15,898 nt of DNA. It comes from Bacillota bacterium. Lineage in GTDB: Bacteria; Bacillota; Syntrophomonadia; Syntrophomonadales; Syntrophomonadaceae. Within the stretch, counting starts at the first letter, position 1. Each line of letters opens with the position of its first letter. The position numbers were made by a program, and so were the translations under genes. The notes below the pieces were generated by a model. The model worked only from the letters and a program-made list of their open reading frames with translations, did no database searches and was not told the origin of the DNA. Positions 7,533 through 14,643 of the stretch are shown in pieces. The stretch spans positions 1 through 15,898 of the forward strand of contig JAGFXV010000025.1 in NCBI GenBank assembly GCA_017861475.1. Reading direction: 5' to 3'.

Positions 7533-8366
7533 ATGAAAAATCCAAGTTTTGTAATGACATCAGATGAAATGCAAGCCTTTAAAAATGGCGACTATATGAA
7601 GACCGGAGCCGTATTGGGCGGCTTTGAAGGTATCTATGTATCCTGGCAGACTGATCCCAAAGCAATCAAGAAAATATTACCCGCACCGTTGGACTTTTTC
7701 CTACCCATTGCTACTGCCTATGTTGCTAACGTTGCCAAACCCAACTATGCAGCTCCTTATCTGGAAGCAGGTATTGGCGTTCCCGCAATTTATGAGGGGG
7801 CCATGGGATTCTATTTTATTAATTTCCAACTCAAAGGCGAAGGTGCTGCCATGGGTACTTTCCTGGGACGTGAAAATGGTGGTATCCCGAAGAAATTTGC
7901 GGATGAATTGGTGTTAACCAGAGATGGCAACGCTGTCAAGGCTTATGTGGAACGCGACGGTGTTCGCCTGATTGACATCGATGCTGTGATTGGCGTATAC
8001 AACACTCCCGATGCTGCCACTTTGTTTGCTCCTTATACTCCTGGCGCAGTTGCTGAGGGATGCAACTATTTATACAAATTTGATTTTGATCAGATGCCTG
8101 ATGGAACAACAGCTTTTAGCAATCTAAGACTGCGACAGTCATTTTCGAAATCAACTGTTCATGAATTCTTGCCGGCAACCTGCAAAGTAAGTCTTCAGTC
8201 ATCTGAAAATGATCCCTGGGCAGAACTGCCAATCGTAAAAGTACTGGGTGGAGGCTACACCAATCTTGATATGCACCTGGTTGGAGACCATACCATATGC
8301 CAGGTTGACATGGATGAACTGCCCAAACTCCTGAAAGGAAAATTTGACAAAGTATTTCTTGGCTAA
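7533..8366 (+). CDS. Acetoacetate-decarboxylase-family protein
   Basis: 277 residues, slightly longer than clostridial acetoacetate decarboxylase. The active-site segment GRENGGIPKKFAD (Lys120, Lys121) matches the GREVWGYPKKLA segment of the Clostridium enzyme, whose first lysine forms the Schiff base and whose second lowers its pKa. Both lysines are kept. The family includes true decarboxylases of beta-keto acids and enzymes doing aldol or dehydration chemistry through the same imine. In an operon otherwise made of acyl-CoA enzymes, a beta-keto acid or cyclic beta-keto acid is a reasonable substrate, but this is inference. GGGAGG at 7519-7524 sets the ATG start. A hairpin with terminator character follows the gene (8419-8457). 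Confidence -1.
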   Translation: MKNPSFVMTSDEMQAFKNGDYMKTGAVLGGFEGIYVSWQTDPKAIKKILPAPLDFFLPIATAYVANVAKPNYAAPYLEAGIGVPAIYEGAMGFYFINFQLKGEGAAMGTFLGRENGGIPKKFADELVLTRDGNAVKAYVERDGVRLIDIDAVIGVYNTPDAATLFAPYTPGAVAEGCNYLYKFDFDQMPDGTTAFSNLRLRQSFSKSTVHEFLPATCKVSLQSSENDPWAELPIVKVLGGGYTNLDMHLVGDHTICQVDMDELPKLLKGKFDKVFLG

Positions 8367-8418
8367 TATAAACAAAATTTGAATCGTATATAGATACTTT
8401 TGCAGGGTAACCCCTGAT

Positions 8419-8460
8419 CAAATGAGCTATCCCCCAATGAAAGAGATAGCTCATTTGTTT
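8419..8460 (+). terminator. Strong hairpin between the decarboxylase-like and crotonase genes
   Basis: A perfect 13-bp inverted repeat (CAAATGAGCTATC at 8419-8431, complement at 8445-8457) encloses a 13-nt loop and is followed by TTTAAT, only a short T run. It may act as a partial terminator, or as a stabiliser or processing site that sets different levels for the genes before and after it. The downstream gene has its own strong GAGGAG site and no visible promoter of its own. Confidence -1.
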
Positions 8461-8485
8461 AATAGCAATAGAGGAGATGAAATAA

Positions 8486-9286
8486 ATGTATCCGTATGAG
8501 AAGAAATATGATCATGTCATAAAAGTGGAAAAAGAAAACCATATAGCGACCATTACTTTTGATTGTCAGCAAAATATGAACCGTTTGGGTGAACAGACCA
8601 TTGATGAATTTACAGCAGCATTGGAAGACTGCCATTGGGATAAAGACGTTCGCGTTATTATTTTAAGAGGAACCGGTGATTGGTGTTTTGGCCCTGGTGA
8701 TCTGCCGATCATTCAGACCAAATTAGCCAAGAGTTTGCCCGATGGCCGTGAGGTCATGTATGAAATCGCCAACATGATCAAGAAAATGTATACCATCTCC
8801 AAGCCGATCATTGGCGTAGCTGAAAGCGGTTGCATTGGTGGAGGCTGCAATCTGCTGCTGTCCAGTGATATCGTTATCGCTTCCGAAACTGCCTATTTCC
8901 TGCAAATCTTTGCTGACTATGCATTAAGTCCTGATACCGGTGGACTGTGGGCACTGCAGCGCCTGGTCGGACCGATGAAGGCGAAAGTTCTGGCCATGAC
9001 TGCTGAACCTGTTCCTGCCAAGGCAGCAATGGAAATGGGGATGATCTACAAAGTAGCGCCTGATGCTTACGCTGAAGCGGTCGCGCTGGCTACCAAGATT
9101 GCCGCTAAATCTCCGGTTGGTATCAACCATATTAAACAAATCAGCAATCGTATGCATGATTACACCATGGAGACATATTTCCAGGTCGAAGGTGACTATC
9201 TGACACTGGGTGCTCTCAGCCAGGACTTTAAGGAAACCAACATTGCCGTTGCCCAACAAAGAAAACCCGAATATAAAGGTTATTAA
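8486..9286 (+). CDS. Crotonase-family enzyme (enoyl-CoA hydratase/isomerase-like)
   Basis: 266 residues, standard crotonase size. The oxyanion-hole segments are visible: FGPGDLP (residues 68-74) and GCIGGGCN (115-122), then SPDTGG (148-153) and the LQRLVG helix. The two catalytic glutamates of enoyl-CoA hydratase are absent: the residue after GGGC is Asn122 instead of Glu144 (rat numbering), and the second is Phe in FLQIF. An Asp in LSPDTGG is retained, as in PaaG-like isomerases. Hydration is therefore doubtful, and double-bond isomerisation, C-C hydrolysis or another crotonase reaction on a CoA thioester is more likely. ATG 8486 follows GAGGAG at 8471-8476. It is the last gene of the first operon, followed by a terminator at 9336. 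Confidence -1.
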   Translation: MYPYEKKYDHVIKVEKENHIATITFDCQQNMNRLGEQTIDEFTAALEDCHWDKDVRVIILRGTGDWCFGPGDLPIIQTKLAKSLPDGREVMYEIANMIKKMYTISKPIIGVAESGCIGGGCNLLLSSDIVIASETAYFLQIFADYALSPDTGGLWALQRLVGPMKAKVLAMTAEPVPAKAAMEMGMIYKVAPDAYAEAVALATKIAAKSPVGINHIKQISNRMHDYTMETYFQVEGDYLTLGALSQDFKETNIAVAQQRKPEYKGY

Positions 9287-9335
9287 AAAAATATAATTCT
9301 CCAAAAATATAGTCATGTTATCATATCTCTTATTT

Positions 9336-9375
9336 GCAGCTCGTCGCTTATACCGGCGGGCTGCTCTTAATTTTG
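9336..9375 (+). terminator. Intrinsic terminator ending the etf operon
   Basis: GCAGCTCGTCG (9336-9346) can pair with CGGCGGGCTGC (9354-9364) in an 11-bp stem with two G-U pairs and a 7-nt loop, followed by the T-rich TCTTAATTTT. It lies 50 nt after the crotonase stop and ahead of the second promoter region, so it marks the boundary between the two operons. Confidence -1.
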
Positions 9376-9403
9376 TAGCATTTCTGAATACTTCATATAT
9401 ATA

Positions 9404-9447
9404 TGATCGATTTTCCAAAATACAGTTCGAAGGATATTAATACAAAC
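9404..9447 (+). promoter_or_regulatory. Putative upstream activator site (copy 2)
   Basis: This is the second copy of the element at 1451: TGATCGATTTTCCAAAATAC is identical except for one base, followed by a diverged middle and the conserved TTAATACAAA. AATACA occurs at 9419 and 9439, again exactly 20 bp apart. The block starts 156 bp before the GG of the -24 element at 9560, nearly the same distance as in the first operon. It is most likely a binding site for the PAS-AAA-Fis regulator. No gene is seen between 9287 and 9633. Confidence -1.
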
Positions 9448-9558
9448 AAAACAACAAAAATATTTAAATGATTATTATTTGGCAAAGATAACCATAAGAA
9501 TACGTGCTGAACCCCGACAATACGGCAACTAAAATTTATATTAAACAGTATGCATGAT

Positions 9559-9574
9559 TGGCATGGATGTTGCA
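9559..9574 (+). promoter_or_regulatory. Sigma-54 (-24/-12) promoter of the cooC/hgd-like operon
   Basis: TGGCATG-GATG-TTGCA is a full -24/-12 match, with the same -24 and -12 blocks as the promoter at 1612 and a different 4-nt spacer. Transcription should start near 9585. That lies only a few bases before the ATG at 9592 and supports the later start at 9634 for the first gene. Confidence -1.
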
Positions 9575-9633
9575 CTTATAGGTTTACATAGATGACGGTC
9601 AAACAAATTAACGAAAAAAGGAGTCCGGTCAGT

Positions 9634-10395
9634 ATGGTAGCGGAACGACCTAAAGTAATTGCAGTTTGCGGAAAGGGAGGAGTCGGCAAAACATCCATTT
9701 CAGCACTGATAACCAAAGTTTTGATCGCCGAAGGTAAAAAAAGAATTTTAGCGATCGATGCTGATCCAGCAGTTGGTTTTGCCAGTGCACTGGGAATTAA
9801 GGTTGGAAGAACAGTCACAGATATTCGCAATGAAGTCATTGAAAAAAGCAAGGTCGACCGATCTGACAAAAAAGCGATTCTGGCGAAAATTGATTATCAG
9901 GTTTTTGAAGCCATGATTGAAAAAGACGGATATGCTTTTTTGGCAATTGGGCGTCCGGAAACAGACGGTTGCTATTGCCGGGTCAATACGTATTTAAAAA
10001 CGATCATTGAAGCCATGGTCCTGAATTTTGACTATGTAATTATTGATGGTGAAGCCGGGATCGAACAGGTAAACCGGAGGGTTATGGAAGAAGTAAGCCA
10101 TCTGTTGCTTGTATCAGATTGCAGTTACAAAGGGATCAATGTCATAAAAACCATTAACGAGGTTGCTGCCAGCGGGGTTATGAAATATGAAAGAGCCGGA
10201 GTTCTGTTGAACCGATTAAAAGACGACAGAGAAACGGAACTGGTGGACCTGGAACCTTTGGAATTACTCGGCGCCATGTTGGATGATGACATGATCCGCA
10301 GCTTCGATATCCAGGACAGGCCGCTGTTGGAGCTCCCATTCAATCAGTCCTGCGAAAAAATTAAAGAAGTATTAATTAAATTTGATGTTCTCTAA
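9634..10395 (+). CDS. cooC: CooC-type P-loop ATPase (nickel/metallocluster chaperone-like)
   Basis: 253 residues from ATG 9634, preceded by AAAGGAG at 9617-9623. An upstream in-frame ATG at 9592 has no ribosome binding site and sits almost at the predicted transcript start, so it is rejected. The deviant Walker A motif CGKGGVGKTS (residues 12-21), the ILAIDADPA switch region and FDYVIIDGEAGIEQ define a MinD/NifH-like SIMIBI ATPase. The pair Cys113-Tyr-Cys115 in DGCYCRVN matches the metal-binding CxC of CooC, which forms a dimeric Ni(II)/Zn(II) site and helps nickel insertion into CO dehydrogenase. No CO dehydrogenase lies in the window. Instead the operon holds HgdB-type proteins and an acetyl-CoA synthase fragment, so the client may be one of those, or the gene may support a metal site encoded elsewhere. 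Family placement is firm; the client is unknown. Confidence -1.
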   Translation: MVAERPKVIAVCGKGGVGKTSISALITKVLIAEGKKRILAIDADPAVGFASALGIKVGRTVTDIRNEVIEKSKVDRSDKKAILAKIDYQVFEAMIEKDGYAFLAIGRPETDGCYCRVNTYLKTIIEAMVLNFDYVIIDGEAGIEQVNRRVMEEVSHLLLVSDCSYKGINVIKTINEVAASGVMKYERAGVLLNRLKDDRETELVDLEPLELLGAMLDDDMIRSFDIQDRPLLELPFNQSCEKIKEVLIKFDVL

Positions 10396-10458
10396 GAAAC
10401 GATAAATCGATTTAAGATCATTGGAAAAACCAACTAAAAAATGGGTGGTGTAAATTAT

Positions 10459-11625
10459 ATGGAAAAAATAAAAGAGCTTGCGTTTTTTGAGAAATTACTA
10501 AATACTCCCCAAAATTCGCTGGTAGACAAAGCGGTTAAAGAAGGAAGGATCCCTATTGCCTATAATTGTTATACTGCGCCTGAAGCGCTGCTTTCCGTAG
10601 GCAAAGCATTTCCGGTACGCCTGAGAGCACCGCAGACGACCAGCACAGAATTGGCAACTTTCTACATGTCACCATTTACCTGTTCTTATTCGCGCAGTAT
10701 TCTGGAAGCTGCTTTGGATGACCAGTATGAATTTATACAAGGCATGGTATTTGCCGCCTGCTGCGTTCAGATCCAAAGAACTGCACACAACTACAAACTG
10801 CAGAAACTCAAAGGTGATGAGAAATTTGTTCATTATCTGATCGATGTTCCACGCAAAGAATTTGATGCATACGTACCAGCTTTGGTAGCTGATCTGAAAA
10901 AACTGGCAGGGCTTATGGAAACCACTTACGGCCTTGATATGAGTGAAGAAAATATTAGAAAAGCCATTCATGAGCAAAACGAGTTCAACAAGCTTTTGAA
11001 GGAAATATCTGATTTCAGAAAACTTGATAAACCTAAAATTACCGGTTCCGAATGGCATATGGTCTATACTGCATGCAAAACCGCACCCAAGGATATGCTG
11101 GTTGAACCTCTCAAGAAATTAAAGACTGCTCTGGAGAAACGGGAAGGCTTTGAGGCAAAGGCAAGACTTATGGTGATGGGTTCCATTTGTGACAATCCGG
11201 CTTACATCGAATTGATTGAAAGCCAGGGCTGTTTGGTGGTTGCAGACCGTTTCTGCTACGGTTCACTTCCCGGGATGGAAATGATCCCTGAAGAAGGCGA
11301 TGTATTTACGAACCTGGCACTTTTCTATCTGGAATCCAACGAATGCCCAAGAATGATGGAAAAAATGGAATTCCGTGCGGAACGTGCAGAGAATTACCTT
11401 GAAGAATACAAGGCGGACGGGATCATCTTTGAAACCTTAAAGTTCTGTGATGTATGGGGATACGAAAAACTTAAAACCCTGAAGATCCTTGAAGACAAAG
11501 GCATACCTTGTGTAAGGATCGAAAGAGAATATGCTTTAAGCGGCGAAGGCCAAATGAAAACCAGAGTACAGGCCTTTATTGAAAGCATACAAAATAAGCA
11601 GCTGACTGAAAAGTTAGCTAAATAG
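10459..11625 (+). CDS. 2-hydroxyacyl-CoA dehydratase/benzoyl-CoA reductase family subunit (HgdB/BcrC-like), small
   Basis: 388 residues from ATG 10459, set by GGTGGTG at 10444-10450; the in-frame ATG at 10441 overlaps that site. The family pattern is visible from end to end: NCYTAPEALLSVG (Cys37), a second cysteine in FTCSYSRS (Cys75), the AACCVQIQR segment (Cys101/102), a middle helical region, and the late motif LKFCDVWGYEKLK (Cys330) followed by GIPCVRIEREY and the GQMKTRVQAFIE tail. In known members three cysteines hold a [4Fe-4S] cluster that receives one electron from the activase and makes a ketyl or aryl radical of the acyl-CoA substrate. It lies 11 nt before the larger homologous gene, with the activase behind that, so a two-subunit enzyme is likely. 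Whether it dehydrates a 2-hydroxyacyl-CoA, reduces a ring or does something else cannot be decided. Confidence -1.
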   Translation: MEKIKELAFFEKLLNTPQNSLVDKAVKEGRIPIAYNCYTAPEALLSVGKAFPVRLRAPQTTSTELATFYMSPFTCSYSRSILEAALDDQYEFIQGMVFAACCVQIQRTAHNYKLQKLKGDEKFVHYLIDVPRKEFDAYVPALVADLKKLAGLMETTYGLDMSEENIRKAIHEQNEFNKLLKEISDFRKLDKPKITGSEWHMVYTACKTAPKDMLVEPLKKLKTALEKREGFEAKARLMVMGSICDNPAYIELIESQGCLVVADRFCYGSLPGMEMIPEEGDVFTNLALFYLESNECPRMMEKMEFRAERAENYLEEYKADGIIFETLKFCDVWGYEKLKTLKILEDKGIPCVRIEREYALSGEGQMKTRVQAFIESIQNKQLTEKLAK

Positions 11626-11636
11626 GGGGCGAAAGT

Positions 11637-13343
11637 ATGAGTGATATTACAAAGGGAATGCTCGCGCAAGCAATTCTTAACGATAGTATAAAAAACATGA
11701 TGATGGAGCAGACCAAGGCAGGCATGGCCAAGTTTAAAAGTCCTGAATTCAAGGCTGCATGTATGAAAGCAGTTGCAGATCCGGCAGCGAGAGAGGCATT
11801 AATCAAGCAACTGATGGCTGATCCTTTAACTGCACCGGTCGCTTTTAAATTGTTCAGTCCTGAAGCGCAAGCTGCGATGAAAGCACAGTCCAAGAAAAAA
11901 TCCAAGGGTAATGCAAAAGATCAGTGGGTGGATTTTAAATACTGGTTAAAATGCTGGAAGACTTGTATGCATCAGCCTGAAAGCAAAGAAGACAAGGCCA
12001 AAATGAAGCAAGCACAGATGGACTTCCCCTGGATGATCGACCTTATGAAAACAGTTTCCATGGGTAAAAGATACACAGAAGGCCGTACCGGCATTGCCCT
12101 GCAAATGAGTTGGAAAGCGATCATTCATCAGGCTGCCGCTACGATCGAACAACTGAATAATGTTTTCCTTGATCCGGAAAATACAGTCCTGGCACAGATC
12201 ATGGTGCCGACTCAGATCTACAAAGCCATGGATCTACATCATTTTTGTGCTGAAACACCTGCCAACATCCTGATCATGATGGATCAGCACTGTCATGAAA
12301 AATATATCGATGAAGTGGTTAACCACGGTTTGCCGGATGATACCTGCAACTACGCATCCCAGACACCAGGGGTGGTTTTGGCCGGACATCTGCCCAATCC
12401 CGGAACTGCTTTAATTTGCTCGAATCTGCCCTGTGAAGCCGGATTCTCATCCTATGCCATTGTTGAACGCGAGTTGGGTATTCCCACTTATCGTCTGGAT
12501 GTTCCTTATAACTTTAAGACAGAGGAAGATCGCGCAGCCTATGTAAAAGATATGTTTGGCATGATTGCCTTCCTGGAAGAAACAACCGGTCATAAAATGG
12601 ACTGGGATAAACTGAGAAAAGTATGCGAAGATACCAACAAATTGGGCGAAATTGAACTGGAACGCTGGGAAATGAACCGTTCCGAAAATCCTCCGGTCTG
12701 TAATGATATGTTGTGGTTCCCGCATCTGTGCTTCTTCTCCATGGATGCAGGCCGTGCAGATGCCGTGCCTCTCTTTGAAGATCTGCAAAAATTAGGACGC
12801 AGAGCTTATATGAAGAAAGAATGTTCAGTAAAACCGATGAAGTACCGTGCGATTCTCTGGAATCCTCCGACCTTCGGATATACCTACTTCTGGAGTTGGA
12901 TGGAAAGATGCTGGGGCATCGGGGTTGTCCAGGACATGGAAACCTATGGACCGGTTAATGTGATCGATACCACTTCTCCCGAGTCCATGCTGGAAGGTCT
13001 GGCTCTGCAGTGGTGTAACGCTGCCATGTCAAGACATACCCGCGGACCTGCTGAAAACTGGATGGGTGATGTGGCAAAATTGACTGAAATGTATCGCCCC
13101 GATTTCATTCTTAATCTGAACCATATGGGATGCAGAAGCAGTCTGGGTCTGACCGGAGCGATGAAAGAATGGGCCAACGAAAATGATATGCCGGTCTGCA
13201 TCGTTGACTATAGCATGTATGACAGCCGTGTAGTTTCCAGACAGGGAATCAGAGATCAGATCAACAACTTCATGATGAACATTATGCATGCAGAACCGTT
13301 GGATCCGAGTCTCCTGGTATTTGACGACGACAATGCATGGTAG
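11637..13343 (+). CDS. Large HgdB/BcrC-family subunit with N-terminal extension
   Basis: 568 residues, clearly longer than the usual 380-480 of this family. Residues 1-90 form an extra, Met/Ala/Lys-rich, probably helical region ending in a lysine-rich linker (QSKKKSKGNAK). The family core follows: a stretch around HHFCAETPANILI (Cys204), DDTCNYASQTPG (Cys237), ICSNLPCEAG (Cys261, Cys266), and the late LNHMGCRSSLG (Cys499) with MPVCIVDYSMYDSR and SRQGIRDQINNF. These correspond in order to the cysteine-bearing motifs that bind the [4Fe-4S] cluster in HgdA/B and BcrB/C. The start at ATG 11637 follows GGGGGCGAAAG (11624-11634), 11 nt after the small subunit. It should pair with that subunit, and either or both may carry clusters. 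Trp and Met are frequent, as in other substrate-binding subunits. Substrate is unknown; membership in the family is confident. Confidence -1.
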   Translation: MSDITKGMLAQAILNDSIKNMMMEQTKAGMAKFKSPEFKAACMKAVADPAAREALIKQLMADPLTAPVAFKLFSPEAQAAMKAQSKKKSKGNAKDQWVDFKYWLKCWKTCMHQPESKEDKAKMKQAQMDFPWMIDLMKTVSMGKRYTEGRTGIALQMSWKAIIHQAAATIEQLNNVFLDPENTVLAQIMVPTQIYKAMDLHHFCAETPANILIMMDQHCHEKYIDEVVNHGLPDDTCNYASQTPGVVLAGHLPNPGTALICSNLPCEAGFSSYAIVERELGIPTYRLDVPYNFKTEEDRAAYVKDMFGMIAFLEETTGHKMDWDKLRKVCEDTNKLGEIELERWEMNRSENPPVCNDMLWFPHLCFFSMDAGRADAVPLFEDLQKLGRRAYMKKECSVKPMKYRAILWNPPTFGYTYFWSWMERCWGIGVVQDMETYGPVNVIDTTSPESMLEGLALQWCNAAMSRHTRGPAENWMGDVAKLTEMYRPDFILNLNHMGCRSSLGLTGAMKEWANENDMPVCIVDYSMYDSRVVSRQGIRDQINNFMMNIMHAEPLDPSLLVFDDDNAW

Positions 13344-13384
13344 AAATTGATATGTAAAAGGAAGAGAAAAGGAAGGTATATATA

Positions 13385-14191
13385 ATGAGTACGACATATG
13401 TATGCGGTTGTGACGTTGGTTCAACTTACGGCAAAGCAGTGATTATGGATTTGAACGGGAAAATCGTAGGAAGTTCCATCGTACGCAGCAAAATCGACCC
13501 GGAAGAAACCAGCAAGTTGGCCATTGCCGAAGCTACAAAAGGAATTGATGGCCTTAGTATGAACGACTTTGCTTACCTGGTGGGAACGGGTTACGGCCGG
13601 AACCGTGTACCCTTTGCCAATGAGAATATCAGCGAAATTAGCTGTCATGCAATGGGTGTTCATATTACCAATCCTGCCATTAAAACCATCGTCGATATCG
13701 GCGGACAGGACTTAAAAGGGATCACAATTGATGAAAATGGTTCGGTTAAACATTTTGCCATGAATGATAAATGTGCTGCCGGAACCGGTAGATTCTTTGA
13801 AGGAATGGCACGTGCATTTGAAGTTGATTTGCAGGAATTCTCGGATATGTCATTAAAAGCGAAAGAAATACTGCCGATCACTTCACAGTGCAGTGTTTTT
13901 GCCGAGACTGAAGTAATCAGTATGGTTGCCCAGAAAAAGAACCCAAATGATATTGCCGCTGGCATTCAGGCATCTGTTGCCAAAAGATGTTTCACAATGC
14001 TGAAGAGCGCAGGGATAGAGCGGGAAGTGACTATGACTGGCGGGTGTGCTAAAAACAAAGGATTAAAGAATGCTTTGGAAAAAATACTGAAGTTTGAAAT
14101 CACAGAATTAAGCACAGATCCTCAGTTGATGGGAGCTCTTGGCGCATGTGAATTTGCCCGTAAAAAAGCATTGGTTGCCAAGGCTGGGTAG
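13385..14191 (+). CDS. ATP-dependent activase of the HgdC/BcrA/BadF family
   Basis: 268 residues, close to the HgdC (260 aa) type of single activator. ASKHA-fold ATP sites are seen: CGCDVGSTYGKAV at the N-terminus, TIVDIGGQDLKG in the middle and VTMTGGCAKNKGL late. The two cysteines that bridge the homodimer [4Fe-4S] cluster are present as NDKCAAGTGRF (Cys130) and ITSQCSVFAETEV (Cys169). In known systems the reduced activase hydrolyses ATP to push one low-potential electron into the partner protein. Here the partners must be the two HgdB-like proteins directly upstream. Electrons would come from ferredoxin or flavodoxin. GGAAGG at 13371-13376 sets the ATG. The single HgdC-size activase points to a homodimeric activator rather than the two-subunit BcrA/BcrD arrangement. 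Confidence -1.
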   Translation: MSTTYVCGCDVGSTYGKAVIMDLNGKIVGSSIVRSKIDPEETSKLAIAEATKGIDGLSMNDFAYLVGTGYGRNRVPFANENISEISCHAMGVHITNPAIKTIVDIGGQDLKGITIDENGSVKHFAMNDKCAAGTGRFFEGMARAFEVDLQEFSDMSLKAKEILPITSQCSVFAETEVISMVAQKKNPNDIAAGIQASVAKRCFTMLKSAGIEREVTMTGGCAKNKGLKNALEKILKFEITELSTDPQLMGALGACEFARKKALVAKAG

Positions 14192-14244
14192 CATGATCGT
14201 TTTTCAATATTTATTTATATCTGTATAAAAGAGGAGGAAAAACA

Positions 14245-14397
14245 ATGATTAAAAAGTTATTGCCCATTGCCGGGATTGTATTTATTGCAACTATCTTAGC
14301 GGTTAAAACGGATTGGGATGAAAAATTAACCGATGAAATCGAACCTTTACTCATGACCGCTGCCAAGATAAAGGCAACGCTGAATGGCTTATCCTAG
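14245..14397 (+). CDS. 50-residue single-pass membrane miniprotein (A)
   Basis: A short gene with a very strong ribosome binding site, GAGGAGG at 14231-14237, eight bases before ATG 14245. Residues 1-4 are basic (MIKK), residues 5-20 form one hydrophobic helix (LLPIAGIVFIATILAV), and the tail is mixed-charge: KTDWDEKLTDEIEPLLMTAAKI across residues 21-42. By the positive-inside rule the N-terminus should be in the cytoplasm and the tail outside; an uncleaved anchor seems likelier than a signal peptide. The pattern D-x-D-x-x-L-x(4)-[IV]-E-P-x-L recurs in the next gene (FDLDDALIKKVEPKL), so the two are probably paralogues. No known family is recognised. Location between the activase and the acetyl-CoA synthase-like gene suggests a membrane anchor or assembly role in this complex, which is inference. 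Confidence -1.
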   Translation: MIKKLLPIAGIVFIATILAVKTDWDEKLTDEIEPLLMTAAKIKATLNGLS

Positions 14398-14423
14398 TTT
14401 TATGGAGAGGAAGTGCAACTGAA

Positions 14424-14627
14424 ATGGAAAAAGCAGCAAAATTAGCCAAACTGGGCAAAGGTGTTTTAACGCTGGCTGGCGTAGCTGGTATCGCATTATT
14501 TACCGTCTACTGGTTTGATTTGGATGACGCGCTGATCAAAAAAGTGGAACCAAAACTGAAGGCCAAGGCAGAAGCATATCAGGCACAGAAAGCTGCTGCT
14601 GCAGCTGCAGCCGCCGCACAGGAATAG
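14424..14627 (+). CDS. 67-residue single-pass membrane miniprotein (B), Ala-rich tail
   Basis: ATG 14424 follows GGAGAGG at 14404-14410 (13-nt gap). A basic N-terminal amphipathic stretch (MEKAAKLAKLGKG) leads into one hydrophobic helix at about residues 14-31 (VLTLAGVAGIALFTVYWF), then FDLDDALIKKVEPKLKAKAE and a long alanine run near the C-terminus (eight or more Ala, written with mixed GCN codons, so not a simple repeat artefact). The segment after the helix aligns with that of the 50-residue protein just upstream, including the EP-x-L pattern, so this looks like a tandem duplication with divergence. Function unknown. The gene ends 16 nt before the acetyl-CoA synthase-like gene and is surely co-transcribed with it. 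Confidence -1.
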   Translation: MEKAAKLAKLGKGVLTLAGVAGIALFTVYWFDLDDALIKKVEPKLKAKAEAYQAQKAAAAAAAAAQE

Positions 14628-14643
14628 GAGAAGGTGATCCATC

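Noticed and set aside
9592..9633. Upstream ATG extending the CooC-like protein by 14 residues
   Set aside because: It lacks a ribosome binding site, lies within about 8 nt of the predicted sigma-54 transcript start, and the extension is not part of the family; ATG 9634 has AAAGGAG.
12556..12570. TGGCATGATTGCC as another -24/-12 promoter
   Set aside because: The spacing between GG and GC is wrong and the site lies inside the large HgdB-like gene.
14194..14214. TGATCG followed by a T-rich stretch, resembling a third upstream element
   Set aside because: Only the first six bases and a loose AT pattern match, the 20-bp spaced AATACA pair is missing, and no -24/-12 promoter follows.
14590..14622. 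GCN-rich run as a simple-sequence or CRISPR-like repeat
   Set aside because: It is the coding sequence of an alanine tail with mixed codons, inside a gene with start, stop and ribosome binding site. No CRISPR arrays, tRNA, rRNA or insertion sequences were seen in the window.
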